Part shown: positions 48,720-59,112 of the stretch, piece after piece
How the letters are laid out: every line of letters starts with the position of its first letter
How positions within the stretch are numbered: position 1 is the first letter of the stretch
From: Bartonella clarridgeiae ATCC 51734
GTDB lineage: Bacteria > Pseudomonadota > Alphaproteobacteria > Rhizobiales > Rhizobiaceae
Direction of reading: 5' to 3'
Assembly (NCBI RefSeq): GCF_000518185.1
Contig: NZ_KI912398.1
Coordinates: 1 to 64,000 of the forward strand
DNA length: 64,000 nucleotides
Notes under the pieces: model-generated
What the model was told of the DNA's origin: nothing
Database searches by the model: none
What the model saw: only the letters and a program-made list of their open reading frames with translations
Program-made: the position numbers and the translations under genes

Positions 48720-50948
48720 TTATCCATAAACTCGATGCACCATATTCACTGATCTTGCTCTTTTTAACTGAGAAAAGATACGATTTAAATGTTTTAAATC
48801 CCAAACCTCAAGATCAATGATAATTTCTGTAAAATCTGTCGCCTTACGAATAAAAAATAAATTTTGAATATTGGCATCATTGACAAAAATAATCTGAGCA
48901 ATTTCAGCTAAAGAACCAGGACTATTCACAGCTAAAATATTGATTCGAGCAGGAAAACGTTCACTCATCTCAGAATCAATATCCCAACGTACATCAATCC
49001 ACCGTTCTGGCTGATCATGATACGCCATTAAAGCCGAAGATTGTATTGGATAAATAATAATACCCGCACCTGGTTGCATAATACCAACAATTTGATCTCC
49101 CGGCACAGCCCCCTCAAGAGAAAATTGTACTGGAACATCCCCTTTCGTACCTTGAATAGATAATACTCTATATTTATGTTCTTTCTTTGAAGTTTTGCTT
49201 TTTTTATTCTCAAGAATCTTAAAAATCATACCTTGAGCATTTTCAATATTAAACCAACTTCTTTCCTTAAACTTAAACGAGGGTTTGTTTACCACATAAT
49301 GATCTTTATAATTTGGATAAACTGCTTTAACTACATCTGTAGCAGCTAATTCACCACGCCCAACAGCTGCTAATACATCTTCCACATCCTTACGCGCTAA
49401 ACGCGGTAAAATCTGCTTAAGCATGTCTTGCGAAAATTTTTTTTCTATGCATTCAAATGAACGTTCAAGAATACGATACCCTAAACCAGAATATTGCTTA
49501 TGTATTGTTGAACGTGTTGCTCGACGAATTGCAGAACGTGCCTTTCCTGTTACAACGAGCGATTCCCACGCTGCCGGCGGAGATTGAATCTGCGAGCATA
49601 TAATATTAACCTCATCACCATTTTTTAATTTGGTCATTATAGGCATAATACGACCATTGATTTTTACTCCCACACAAGAATTGCCAATATCGGTATGTAC
49701 TGCATAAGCAAAATCAATAGGTGTAGCACCTTTTGGAAATGCAATTAACTGCCCTTTCGGAGTAAAACAGAAAACCTGATCATGGAAAAGCTCAAGCTTT
49801 GTATGTTCTAAAAACTCTTCCGGATTATCGCCATCCGATAAAGATTGAATTGTTTGACGCAACCATTCATAAGCATTAGTCTCACTTGATAATTTTGATG
49901 CTGAATAATCAGAACCATGATCTTTATAAATAGCATGTGCCGCAACACCATATTCGGCAATCTTATCCATTGCACTAGTTCTAATTTGTAATTCAACGCG
50001 TTGTCCTGAAGGACCAACAATCGTTGTATGAATTGAACGATAATCATTTTGTTTAGGTATGGAAATATAGTCCTTAAAACGTCCAGGAACCATCGGCCAT
50101 GTGGTATGTATAATACCAAGAGTGCGATAACAATCATCTACACTCTCAACAATCACACGAAATCCAAAAATATCAGATAATTGTTCAAAAGATAAGACCT
50201 TGCTTTCCATTTTACGAAAAACTGAATAAGGCTTTTTCTGACGACTTTTAACATTGGCTTTAATACCATTTTTTAAAAAAAGTTTTGTCAATTCTTTTTC
50301 AATTGTGGAGAGCAAATCGCGATTGCGCTTTGATAATTCAGAAAGCCGATCAATAATAGTACGATAACCTTCTGGATTTAAATAAAAAAAAGAAAGATCC
50401 TCCAACTCTTCACGCATATCTTGCATACCCATACGGCCAGCAAGTGGCGCATAAATGTCCATTGTCTCTTCAGCAATCCACCGACGCTTATCATCACGCA
50501 TAACACCAAGGGTGCGCATATTATGAAGACGATCTGCCAGTTTAACTAGAAGAACACGAATATCATCAGAAATAGCAATAAGAAGCTTACGAAGATTTTC
50601 TGCCTGCACAGCTTTCTTCGATACAAGATCAAGCTTATTAAGCTTTGTAAGTCCTTCAACTAACTTACCAATTTCAGATCCAAAAAGCTGATCAATTTCT
50701 GCTCTTGTAGCATTCGTATCTTCAATTGTATCATGTAAAAGGGCAACAGCGATTGTTGCTTCATCTAAGTGCATATCCATTAAGATAGCGGCAACTTCTA
50801 AAGGATGAGAAAAATAAAGATCACCTGAAGCACGCTTTTGATGACCGTGCTTCCGCATTGCATAAACATAGGCTTTATTCAATAAATCCGCATTTACGTC
50901 AGGTTTGTAACGCTGTACACGCTCAACCAGCTCACACTGACGCATCAT
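48720..50948 (-). CDS. rsh: Bifunctional (p)ppGpp synthetase/hydrolase (Rsh)
   Basis: A 742-residue RelA/SpoT homologue that makes and breaks the stringent-response alarmone. The N-terminal HD hydrolase domain keeps ALLHDTIEDT and the metal ligands in HGHQKRASGDLYFSHPLE. The synthetase domain follows (about residues 240-350, KPYSVFRKMESK, FKDYISIPKQNDYRS), then a TGS domain (VFCFTPKGQLIAFPKGAT) and a C-terminal ACT domain (INILAVNSPGSLAEIAQ). Both catalytic domains look intact. Alphaproteobacteria usually have this single long enzyme, here following rpoZ. Confidence 0.95.
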   Translation of the reverse strand: MMRQCELVERVQRYKPDVNADLLNKAYVYAMRKHGHQKRASGDLYFSHPLEVAAILMDMHLDEATIAVALLHDTIEDTNATRAEIDQLFGSEIGKLVEGLTKLNKLDLVSKKAVQAENLRKLLIAISDDIRVLLVKLADRLHNMRTLGVMRDDKRRWIAEETMDIYAPLAGRMGMQDMREELEDLSFFYLNPEGYRTIIDRLSELSKRNRDLLSTIEKELTKLFLKNGIKANVKSRQKKPYSVFRKMESKVLSFEQLSDIFGFRVIVESVDDCYRTLGIIHTTWPMVPGRFKDYISIPKQNDYRSIHTTIVGPSGQRVELQIRTSAMDKIAEYGVAAHAIYKDHGSDYSASKLSSETNAYEWLRQTIQSLSDGDNPEEFLEHTKLELFHDQVFCFTPKGQLIAFPKGATPIDFAYAVHTDIGNSCVGVKINGRIMPIMTKLKNGDEVNIICSQIQSPPAAWESLVVTGKARSAIRRATRSTIHKQYSGLGYRILERSFECIEKKFSQDMLKQILPRLARKDVEDVLAAVGRGELAATDVVKAVYPNYKDHYVVNKPSFKFKERSWFNIENAQGMIFKILENKKSKTSKKEHKYRVLSIQGTKGDVPVQFSLEGAVPGDQIVGIMQPGAGIIIYPIQSSALMAYHDQPERWIDVRWDIDSEMSERFPARINILAVNSPGSLAEIAQIIFVNDANIQNLFFIRKATDFTEIIIDLEVWDLKHLNRIFSQLKRARSVNMVHRVYG

Positions 50949-51066
50949 ATAGGTATATCCTCAGAAATTTTGTAACTTAAACTATTACTGAATATTCTAT
51001 CAATAAATAAAAAACAAATCTACCAAATGATAATCTATGTATTACTTTTTCAATAAGACATAGCCA

Positions 51067-51465
51067 TTAATAATCATCATTTTTCTCTGGTACAACTAAA
51101 CTTTCAATACCTGCCAAAAGCTCTTCTTCTGACATGTAATCAAATGCACTATTGCCCTCTTCTGATGAAGAGCCCAAAACATCTCCGGATTCGCTTGAAT
51201 GAGAAATGAACTCCATTGCTCCTTCTGGTTCATCGACTTCCACATACTTTTGTAAAGAATGAATAAGATCTTCTTTTAAATCAGCAGGAGATAAAGTTTG
51301 ATCTGCTATTTCACGTAAAGCAACAACTGGATTTTTATCATTATCACGATCGATTGTAATCTGTGCACCTTGTGAAATCTGACGAGCCCTATGCCCAGCT
51401 AAAAGCACCAACTCAAAACGATTATCAACCTTATCAATACAATCTTCTACTGTTACACGGGCCAT
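51067..51465 (-). CDS. rpoZ: RNA polymerase omega subunit
   Basis: RpoZ, 132 residues, which aids assembly of RNA polymerase. [21 protein letters not shown] and RARQISQGA are diagnostic. The C-terminal acidic tail is usual in alphaproteobacteria. It lies upstream of rsh, a near-universal pairing. Confidence 0.96.
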   Translation of the reverse strand: MARVTVEDCIDKVDNRFELVLLAGHRARQISQGAQITIDRDNDKNPVVALREIADQTLSPADLKEDLIHSLQKYVEVDEPEGAMEFISHSSESGDVLGSSSEEGNSAFDYMSEEELLAGIESLVVPEKNDDY

Positions 51466-52396
51466 TTATGTCCCTTTCTTCAAGATTCAAAAATTAATGA
51501 TTATCGCAAAATATATACAATAATCAAAACAAAAAACAAGAAAAACAAAATACGCCTTATTATTTTTTCTAAATAATTATTTTTTCTAAATACACTAAAA
51601 CTCTTAGAAAGATTTTAGTTTATAAAGATACTAAAATTCATAAATTTTTGAAAAAAAATAATTTCAAACTATTTCATTCTTAATAACACAGTGATTATCA
51701 TAATTAAAGAAAATGGATTACACAAAAAAGTAAGCGCGTTCATCAAGAAAAAATCACAATGTAACGCATTGATCTATCTCTTCTCTATCATATTCAATTC
51801 ATAAAAATTGATTTAGAATATGATTTAGAAATAATGAGAACTGATAGCATATTACAGTTAAAAACTAATCGCAGAGAACAGTGCTTTGATCAAATAGACT
51901 GCTACGAAACACTATATTAGAAAGACATGTAGCATGAATACTCTTCCCCCCTTCCACTATTAAATTAAAATTACCTAACCCAAAAGCATCTTTAAAAGAT
52001 ATAACTCTTTTTGATCTATAACTATACGAAAATGAAGTTTACTATAATCAGTCCCTCTTCAGAAGAACCAAAAACCTCGATTAAACACCTACCAAAACAC
52101 ACTTTCTATGAATCCCTAGTTCTTACATTCTATGTTAAGTCATCAACATCACAGACTTTATAGATAACAAAGAGATTTAAACTCATTTGGTACTGCGTTA
52201 GTCAATACATTAGCAACTAATCGTAGCAATACATATTCTCGCTACAATACAATCAGTGATAAATTCATCTTAATCATATTGTGGAAAAAATCCTTGTATG
52301 CATTATTAAGACTGTTTACAAAGATATACTCTACTGAATACCAAATAAAATAACTTAAAAAGATTTTTGATAAAACATAATTGGTACCTGCAATCT
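51466..52396. other. Gene-free interval between rpoZ and the uracil-DNA glycosylase
   Basis: No coding frame was recognised, and the NYN-domain gene often found between rpoZ and smpB in Rhizobiales is not visible. The left edge must hold the rpoZ promoter. The rest is AT-rich and looks decayed. Confidence 0.45.
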
Positions 52397-53065
52397 ATGA
52401 ACAGTAAATTAACATCATTGTGCCCAGAACCACCCCCAAATTGTAATCTGTGCCCTCGCCTAAACAACTTTATCGCCGATTGGCGTATTAAAGAACCCCA
52501 TTGGCACAATGCACCTGTAAGTCCATTTTTTCCTCATAAAGGAGCTGCAACAACACGCCTTCTTATTGTCGGACTTGCTCCTGGATTACGTGGAGCAAAC
52601 CGAACTGGACGCCCTTTTACAGGCGATTATGCTGGTCATCTCCTTTATTCCACTTTAAAAAAATTCAATTTCGCTCAAGGTACCTTTGCAGAAAGACCAG
52701 ATGATACACTCGAGCTCATTGATGCAGCAATTGTTAATTCAGTACGTTGTGTACCACCAGACAATAAACCCACTGGCGCTGAGATCAACACTTGTCGGCA
52801 TTTTTTTTCACCTCTTTTAACAAACCTTCCTCAGCTCAAAGCTATTATTACTCTTGGTAGCATTGCTCATAACTCCACTATACGAGCTTTAAACGCAAAA
52901 ATCGTAGTACACCCTTTTAGTCATGGAAAAGTCAGTGATATCGGTAGATTACGTATTTTTTCAAGCTATCACTGTTCACGCTATAATACTAATACTGGCC
53001 GCTTGACAGATACTATGTTCCATCAAATCTTCCAAGCAGCAAGAATATATTTAAATCAATGTTGA
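52397..53065 (+). CDS. Uracil-DNA glycosylase, type 5 (UDGb)
   Basis: A UDG family protein of 222 residues that removes uracil and related lesions from DNA. Motif 1 is GLAPGLRGANRTGRPFTGD, and the cysteines of the Fe-S cluster are in PNCNLCPRL and later in RCVPPDN and NTCRHFF. The motif 2 region HPFSHG is present. The frame can open from a TTG at 52367, but the ATG at 52397 is preferred. It is convergent with smpB. Confidence 0.85.
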   Translation: MNSKLTSLCPEPPPNCNLCPRLNNFIADWRIKEPHWHNAPVSPFFPHKGAATTRLLIVGLAPGLRGANRTGRPFTGDYAGHLLYSTLKKFNFAQGTFAERPDDTLELIDAAIVNSVRCVPPDNKPTGAEINTCRHFFSPLLTNLPQLKAIITLGSIAHNSTIRALNAKIVVHPFSHGKVSDIGRLRIFSSYHCSRYNTNTGRLTDTMFHQIFQAARIYLNQC

Positions 53066-53100
53066 AATCTCTTAACAAAGATATGTAAATTTCCTCTCTA

Positions 53101-53577
53101 TTATCGATGCTTTCTCAAAAGTCGTGCTTTTTCACGCCCCCAATCACGCTTTTTTTCTGTTTCACGTTTATCATGAAGTTTTTTACCACGCGCCAAAGCA
53201 ATCTCCAGCTTAACACGTCCTCGCTCATTAAAATAAAGTTTAAGTGGAGTAATAGTCATTCCCTCACGAGAAACTGCATTAAAGAAACGTGCCATTTCAC
53301 GCTTTGAAAGTAATAATTTACGCAAACGACGTGCTTCGTGATTAAAACGATTCGCTTGCGTATATTCAGGAATATAAGCATTAATCAACCATAATTCCCC
53401 TTTCTCAAAGTTAGCATAACTTTCAGAAATATTGGCATGATTGGAACGCAAAGATTTAACTTCTGTTCCTTGAAGAATAATACCGACCTCAAGAGTATCA
53501 AGAATTTCAAAATTGAAACGTGCTTTACGATTATCCGCAATAACTTTTCGTATTGATGCAGTCTTTTTTTTGTTCAT
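53101..53577 (-). CDS. smpB: SsrA-binding protein
   Basis: SmpB, 158 residues, partner of tmRNA in rescuing stalled ribosomes. [40 protein letters not shown] and the basic C-terminal tail ([13 protein letters not shown]) are all typical. dapA lies just upstream on the same strand, a common rhizobial neighbour. The tmRNA gene itself was not seen. Confidence 0.95.
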   Translation of the reverse strand: MNKKKTASIRKVIADNRKARFNFEILDTLEVGIILQGTEVKSLRSNHANISESYANFEKGELWLINAYIPEYTQANRFNHEARRLRKLLLSKREMARFFNAVSREGMTITPLKLYFNERGRVKLEIALARGKKLHDKRETEKKRDWGREKARLLRKHR

Positions 53578-53595
53578 GGCTATTTCAACACCATT

Positions 53596-54480
53596 TTATT
53601 CTTTAATAAGACCTGCATGTTGCAAAGCAGCATCAATAATTCTCTTTGTAGTATCCTCTAATGGAACAATCGGTAAGCGAACAGTATCACTACAAAGTCT
53701 TAATTTTGCAGTAGCATATTTAATACCTGCTGGATTTGGTTCAATAAATATTCCGCAATTGAGAGGAATTAAACGATTATTTAATTCTAATGCTGCATTA
53801 TAATCACCACGATGACAAGCAGTATAAAGCTCTGCACAAAGCTTTGGAGCAACATTGGATACAACTGAAATACACCCCACACCTCCATGTGCGCAAAAGC
53901 CTAACGCTGTTCTATCGTCACCGGAGAGCTGTATAAAATTCTGACCACACTTTTCTCGTTGTTCACTCACCCGCTCAATTTTACCTGTTGCATCCTTAAC
54001 ACCAATGATATTTTTGAAGTCCTGATAAAGATTTTTCATAGTTTCTACAGCTAAATCGACAACAGAGCGCCCAGGAATATTATAAATCACTATGGGAATA
54101 GAAACAGCTTTCGCAATAGTAGAAAAGTGAGCGTATAATCCTCTTTGATTAGGCTTATTATAATAAGGGGTTACCACTAAAACTGCGTCTGCACCTACTT
54201 TCTCTGCATGCTGTGCAAGCTCTACAGCCTCATCTGTGCTATTTGATCCTGCCCCTGCAACAACAGGAACGCGCTTAGCAACCTGCTCAACACATAATTC
54301 TACAACTTTCTTATGTTCTTCATGACTCAAAGTAGCTGACTCGCCTGTTGTTCCAACAGGACTCACACCATGAATACCTTGTCCGATTTGCCATTCAACT
54401 AAATTACGAAACGACTTTTCATCAATAACACCATCTTCGTTAAACGGCGTAATCAATGCAGTTATTGCTCCCTTGAGCAT
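53596..54480 (-). CDS. dapA: 4-hydroxy-tetrahydrodipicolinate synthase
   Basis: DapA, 294 residues, a TIM-barrel class I aldolase that condenses pyruvate with aspartate semialdehyde on the lysine/diaminopimelate route. [14 protein letters not shown], the catalytic Tyr in [13 protein letters not shown] and the Schiff-base Lys in [14 protein letters not shown] are intact. It feeds diaminopimelate to peptidoglycan. It lies upstream of smpB and divergent from slt. Confidence 0.95.
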   Translation of the reverse strand: MLKGAITALITPFNEDGVIDEKSFRNLVEWQIGQGIHGVSPVGTTGESATLSHEEHKKVVELCVEQVAKRVPVVAGAGSNSTDEAVELAQHAEKVGADAVLVVTPYYNKPNQRGLYAHFSTIAKAVSIPIVIYNIPGRSVVDLAVETMKNLYQDFKNIIGVKDATGKIERVSEQREKCGQNFIQLSGDDRTALGFCAHGGVGCISVVSNVAPKLCAELYTACHRGDYNAALELNNRLIPLNCGIFIEPNPAGIKYATAKLRLCSDTVRLPIVPLEDTTKRIIDAALQHAGLIKE

Positions 54481-54741
54481 AATAAACTCCCGATAATGTT
54501 TAACTTTATTTTATTTCCAATAACCACCTCATTGTAAAACATAGTCTTGCTCTATAGCTGAAGCAAGTTGAATCTCATAAAGATCTTACAATATTAGTAT
54601 TAGTCTATATTTTATACTTTATATCTTTGTATGCTGAATATTTCCTAAAAACGCAACCAAGCCGTTAACATGTCTTTCACGCTTCTCTTTTAAAATTTAT
54701 AAAATATTGCCTAAAAAGCAAGATCTAAAGGTCTTTCCTCA

Positions 54742-56856
54742 ATGCATATAATCCCTGTTCTCTTTTTCGTATCAATTTTTATTATACTCAAACTGGCAAC
54801 TATAATTTCACTCTCAAATGCCTCAGCACAAGCAGTTTTTTTACCACAAAATGGACCAATCCCCTTGGTTCATCCTCATCCTCTTATCACCATAGAAAAA
54901 CTTAAAAAACCTCTTGAGGCTATTCATCCTATAAATAATAATATCCCAACAAGAATTAATATTAACAGTACCAACCAACTTAAATTCGGCTTAGATGCTC
55001 TTTCAAACAAAGATATTACAAAAACAATAGCCCTTCGCAATACAATGCCTCAAAACAGTCTTGATCGCCATATCTTAACATGGGCAATCAATACATCGTA
55101 CCAAACGAATATACCAAGCTCTGAAATATTAAGTGCCATTAATGAATTAAAAGATTGGCCAGGTATGAATATCATGCAACGTAATTTTGAACGTGCTTTC
55201 ATTAATGAAAACGATTCTGCGCAAGCGATTATTCAAAAGTTTATTCACCACCCCCCCCTTACAGTACAAGGAATGGCTGCACTCACCAAAGCACTTATCA
55301 TAACTGGGCAAACCACCCGTGCGCGACAAATCATCGTGCCATGGTGGTACACAATACAGCTCAACGCTCAAGAAGAAGATCTTATTCTTAAAAACGCAAG
55401 CGCTGCATTAAAATCTACTGATCATTTGAAACGTATGAAGATTATGCTTTATGCAAATCGTATTAACTCAGCCCAACGAGTTGCAAAATTAGCCCGTGCC
55501 CAATCCCTTTTTAATGCTTTTGCTGCTGTTGAAAAAAATGAACCTCAAGCCGCACAAAAACTAAAAGCTGTTGATCAATCATGGAGAAAAGATCCTCTCT
55601 TACAATTTGCCAAAATTCGTTATTTTCGACGAACTAGACAATACGATATTGCTGCACAACTCATGATGCAAGCACCACGAGATGCAATAAATCTTATTAA
55701 TCCTGATGCATGGTGGAGAGAACGACGTATCCTTTCTCGCGAAATGCTTGATTTAAACAAACCTAAAATCGCTTATCAACTTGTTTCAGTTCATATTGGA
55801 GGGACACCTTCATTAGAAATTGATGCTGCATTTCACGCAGGATGGTATGCACTTCGATTTCTTCATAACCCCAAGATAGCAATGCGTCATTTTGCGCGTA
55901 TTTCTCAACTCTCCTCTTCTCCCCTCTCAGCATCCCGTGGCTATTATTGGATGGGGCGAACAGCAGAAGCTTTAGGTGAACATAAAAATGCCCAACATTA
56001 TTTTCATCGTGCTGCTCATTTTGGTACAACTTATTATGGTCAATTAGCAGCTTCACGACTTAACAAAAAAAAACTTGAAATTCATTTTCCTAAACCAACA
56101 ATAAATGAACGGCAAAATTTTAATGCACGAAAAGGTGTTAAAGTTATCCAAAGGCTTGAAGCTGCTGGCTATGCTAATCTCGCTAAAATTTTTTATAAAG
56201 AACTCAGCAAAACAATAGAAAATCCTGGTGAACTAGCTCTTTTAGCTGTTATGTCAGAAAAAAATGGCGACTATTATACCAGCCTTAAAATCGGTAAAAC
56301 TGCTGTTTTTCAAGGCAAGGCCGTCAGTGCCCTTTCTCATCCTATCGGTGCTATTCCAACATCTGTCAATATTTCTGCAGTAAAAAAAGCACTCATCTAT
56401 GCTATTGCACGCCAGGAAAGCGAATTTAATCCCATTGCTATATCAAAAGCAGGAGCTCAAGGTATGTTACAATTGTTGCCTACTACAGCAAGAGCTCTGG
56501 CCAACAAGCATTCAATTGCGTGGTCTCACAAAAAATTCAGCAGTGATGTCAGTTATAATACTATATTAGGTGTTCATTTTCTAAGCGAACAATTAGAGCG
56601 TTTTAACGGATCTTATATATTGGCTTTTATTAGCTATAATGCAGGTTTCCGTCGTGCAAATGAATGGATAGAACGTTACGGTGATCCTAGAGGACAATCT
56701 CTTGATAAAGTTGTCGACTGGATCGAACGTATCCCTTACACAGAAACGCGTAACTATGTGATGCGTGTTATGGAAAATTACGAAGTTTACAAAGCACGCC
56801 TCATTGGAACAATGGACATCAAATCTGATCTCGTTTCCGGCTACAAAAATCCGTAA
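54742..56856 (+). CDS. slt: Soluble lytic murein transglycosylase
   Basis: A 704-residue periplasmic lytic transglycosylase. A signal peptide (about residues 1-31, ending SNASAQA) is followed by a long alpha-helical superhelix and a C-terminal SLT domain with the catalytic Glu in YAIARQESEFNP, then SKAGAQGMLQLLPTTA and FISYNAGFRRANEW. It cleaves glycan strands to 1,6-anhydromuropeptides. It stands alone, divergent from dapA and followed by a decayed region. Confidence 0.93.
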   Translation: MHIIPVLFFVSIFIILKLATIISLSNASAQAVFLPQNGPIPLVHPHPLITIEKLKKPLEAIHPINNNIPTRININSTNQLKFGLDALSNKDITKTIALRNTMPQNSLDRHILTWAINTSYQTNIPSSEILSAINELKDWPGMNIMQRNFERAFINENDSAQAIIQKFIHHPPLTVQGMAALTKALIITGQTTRARQIIVPWWYTIQLNAQEEDLILKNASAALKSTDHLKRMKIMLYANRINSAQRVAKLARAQSLFNAFAAVEKNEPQAAQKLKAVDQSWRKDPLLQFAKIRYFRRTRQYDIAAQLMMQAPRDAINLINPDAWWRERRILSREMLDLNKPKIAYQLVSVHIGGTPSLEIDAAFHAGWYALRFLHNPKIAMRHFARISQLSSSPLSASRGYYWMGRTAEALGEHKNAQHYFHRAAHFGTTYYGQLAASRLNKKKLEIHFPKPTINERQNFNARKGVKVIQRLEAAGYANLAKIFYKELSKTIENPGELALLAVMSEKNGDYYTSLKIGKTAVFQGKAVSALSHPIGAIPTSVNISAVKKALIYAIARQESEFNPIAISKAGAQGMLQLLPTTARALANKHSIAWSHKKFSSDVSYNTILGVHFLSEQLERFNGSYILAFISYNAGFRRANEWIERYGDPRGQSLDKVVDWIERIPYTETRNYVMRVMENYEVYKARLIGTMDIKSDLVSGYKNP

Positions 56857-56999
56857 GCTCTCGTCTACTTCAAAATAGACCTTCTTCTATTTTTATTGCT
56901 AAGATATGATATAATAGCATTATATAAACGCCTTTCAAAATAAACAAACACAAAGCTAAACATGTTATTGTTATTTAATAGAGCATTTGATATAAAGTC

Positions 57000-57036
57000 G
57001 AGATATCTCTCCAGTTCATAGCGGAGATGTTTTTTA
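57000..57036 (+). terminator. Possible terminator about 145 bases after slt
   Basis: ATCTCTCC (57005-57012) pairs with GGAGAT (57023-57028), one bulge, around a short loop, and a run of six Ts follows. It overlaps a perfect 10-base palindrome GAGATATCTC. The distance from slt is long, so it is only a candidate. Confidence 0.35.
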
Positions 57037-57943
57037 TCACTTTGTTTACCTAATTTTAAAGAGCATATTTTAGCCTTTACCTTTAAATAAATATCGATCT
57101 CTAATGCAGCAGTATGTTGGATAGTTTAGAGCCCTGTTATTTCAACTTTTGTATACCAGATTGCAATGAAAATGTTACATATACCGATTTGACTTATCTT
57201 TAAAAGAGAGAGACGTTAATGTGAAGAAAATATGATCAAATTAACAACCAATGCTCAGCTTCATCACCTTTTTGAACTCAGTTTTACGGTTTTCAGAATT
57301 ACCTAAAGCAATATTTTTCAAATAATGGAGATTACCACTAGCTTTACACTTTCTTCTTTTCGCATTCTTTAATAGGATAATATCCCTCGCGAAAAAACAT
57401 TGCATAACTAATTTACGAAAATCTGTTTAAAAGATATCTATACTTGCTCTTAAGCTTATTTCTTGGCATCATCCATAGAAAATATAAGAAAAAATCAACT
57501 GAGTTCCACCATCTTTACGATTATAAACAAAAATCAACACCATCATTATTTTAATTTTTATTCACTCACAATATTGTGACTGCTCTTGTATATATAAGGT
57601 ACTTTTCCTTTGTATAATCTATTGATTTTATTTATCTTATTTAATTTAAGAGAATAGGTTTTTTACATTTTCTTCTACACTACAATGTTCTTCTACAATG
57701 TATTACGAATCAACATCTCTTTTCGAATTGTTTTTCTGTTTTTGTAAATTCTTTAATCTTTGTGACTTGATCTTTTGAACATAATTCTTTTTCAAGTTCA
57801 ACAATAACCCAACAATTAAATCAAAAGAAATTATTGTACCTTAAATTATTAAAATCCAGATAGACAAAAGTATTTTAAATAAACACTTTCACAAACAGTT
57901 CCCCCCTCATGAATATATAAAGAAGATGCAAAGCCTTACATTT
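57037..57943. other. Gene-free interval, probably decayed
   Basis: AT-rich with no intact frame. A minus-strand stretch near 57725-57830 reads VIVELEKELCSKDQVTK and could be a relic of the same insertion as the BID-like remnant next to it, but I cannot name it. Confidence 0.35.
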
Positions 57944-58375
57944 TTAATAGCAAAAACATATCGTTCTCAACAACTTATTAGCCCTATATCTTCTACTTGT
58001 TGATATGAGGACATTTTCAGCGAATTTATTAAAATTCTTCTCATCAAGATTCTCATATTCGCTTAGTGAAAGACGAAGCTTGGCTTTGTCCACAATTCAT
58101 ACAAAAGCTTTGATTTCTTTGTAAAGTGAAAAATTGGTATTTAAGCTGTTTATCCGATTTCCTTCTGAGAATTTAAAAATATTTCGCACTGCTTGGCTAG
58201 GCATTTTTACCACTTGTTCGGAATCTTCTTGTGTAATAAGAACATTTTCAAAATTTTCTAACATTGAAGCTGTAATAGCGGCATCGACTACCTTATAGGA
58301 TGCTTGTAATTCTTCTGGTACAAAATATATAGAATTAGGAGTTGAATATTTTTTATTTATTTTCTCTAATTTTAT
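57944..58375 (-). pseudogene. C-terminal BID-like effector remnant
   Basis: A minus-strand frame with one internal TGA reads through FVPEELQASYKVVDAAITAS, VVKMPSQAVRNIF, SLYKEIKAFV, then LSLSEYENLDEKNFNKFAEN. It resembles the C-terminal tail of Bep effectors and, more tellingly, lines up with the end of the effector relic at 2085-2930 of this window (VKxP, SVCKDIYKF, LSAKDCEAIDNKDYENFAKS). No Fic portion was found upstream. This is either a fragment of a Bep or a related BID protein, without function. Confidence 0.5.
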
Positions 58376-59112
58376 TCAAATTATGTAAGAGTTATTTATT
58401 GTTTTCATAATAAAAATACATAATATTAATGCATAGATTATTTTAATTATTATCAACATGTTTTTTTATAATAAAAAATGAATTTTAGTAAAATCTTTCT
58501 TTTAATAAAAAGAGAAAGTATATATAATTATAATAATTTTATTTATCTTTATTAAATCATTATTATTGATATGTTAAAAATTTAATCAATAAAAAATATT
58601 ATTACATATTTAGAGAACAACATTATGAATGATTGTTGCTTCGATAAAAATATTGAGATGGAAATCAAGCGATAAAAAAGCGAGGGATAAAGGAGAAAAA
58701 CATAATAAAATCAATAACTGTAAAATCTCTCATCTTTATAATAAAGTATTGATTTTATTGTTATTTATTTTACCTATTGTATTTAAACGCCCCATAAAAG
58801 GATCGTAAAATTCTTTCTCAAATGATTTATAACCCATTAATCTCTCTTATGACGTGTAGATAAGTGGTTTTATTTGATGTAAAAAAGAGAGCTTGAAATA
58901 AAAAACATTGCTCCATTAGGTGCTCTTATTCAAAGAGAATATATTTCTATTCATTGTATCAAAATTGCATCTCTCACTTCACTAATTGCTTGCACCACTT
59001 ATATATTTCAGAATAAAGACAATATCTGCATTTCTGTGTATCATAGACAAACTTATAAGTATAATAACTTAAAAGAAAATTCGTATCTTACTAATAGAGA
59101 TAGGATTGCAAA
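58376..59112. other. Extremely AT-rich gene-free interval upstream of alr
   Basis: In 58381-58620 only 28 of 240 bases are G or C by my count. No gene recognised. A 13-bp inverted repeat lies at 58704-58759. The right end must contain the alr promoter; an AGGA lies before the alr ATG. Confidence 0.5.
58704..58759. repeat. 13-bp perfect inverted repeat
   Basis: AATAAAATCAATA (58704-58716) and TATTGATTTTATT (58747-58759) are exact reverse complements 30 bases apart. In such AT-rich DNA chance is possible; no terminator T run or recombinase gene accompanies it. Confidence 0.5.
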
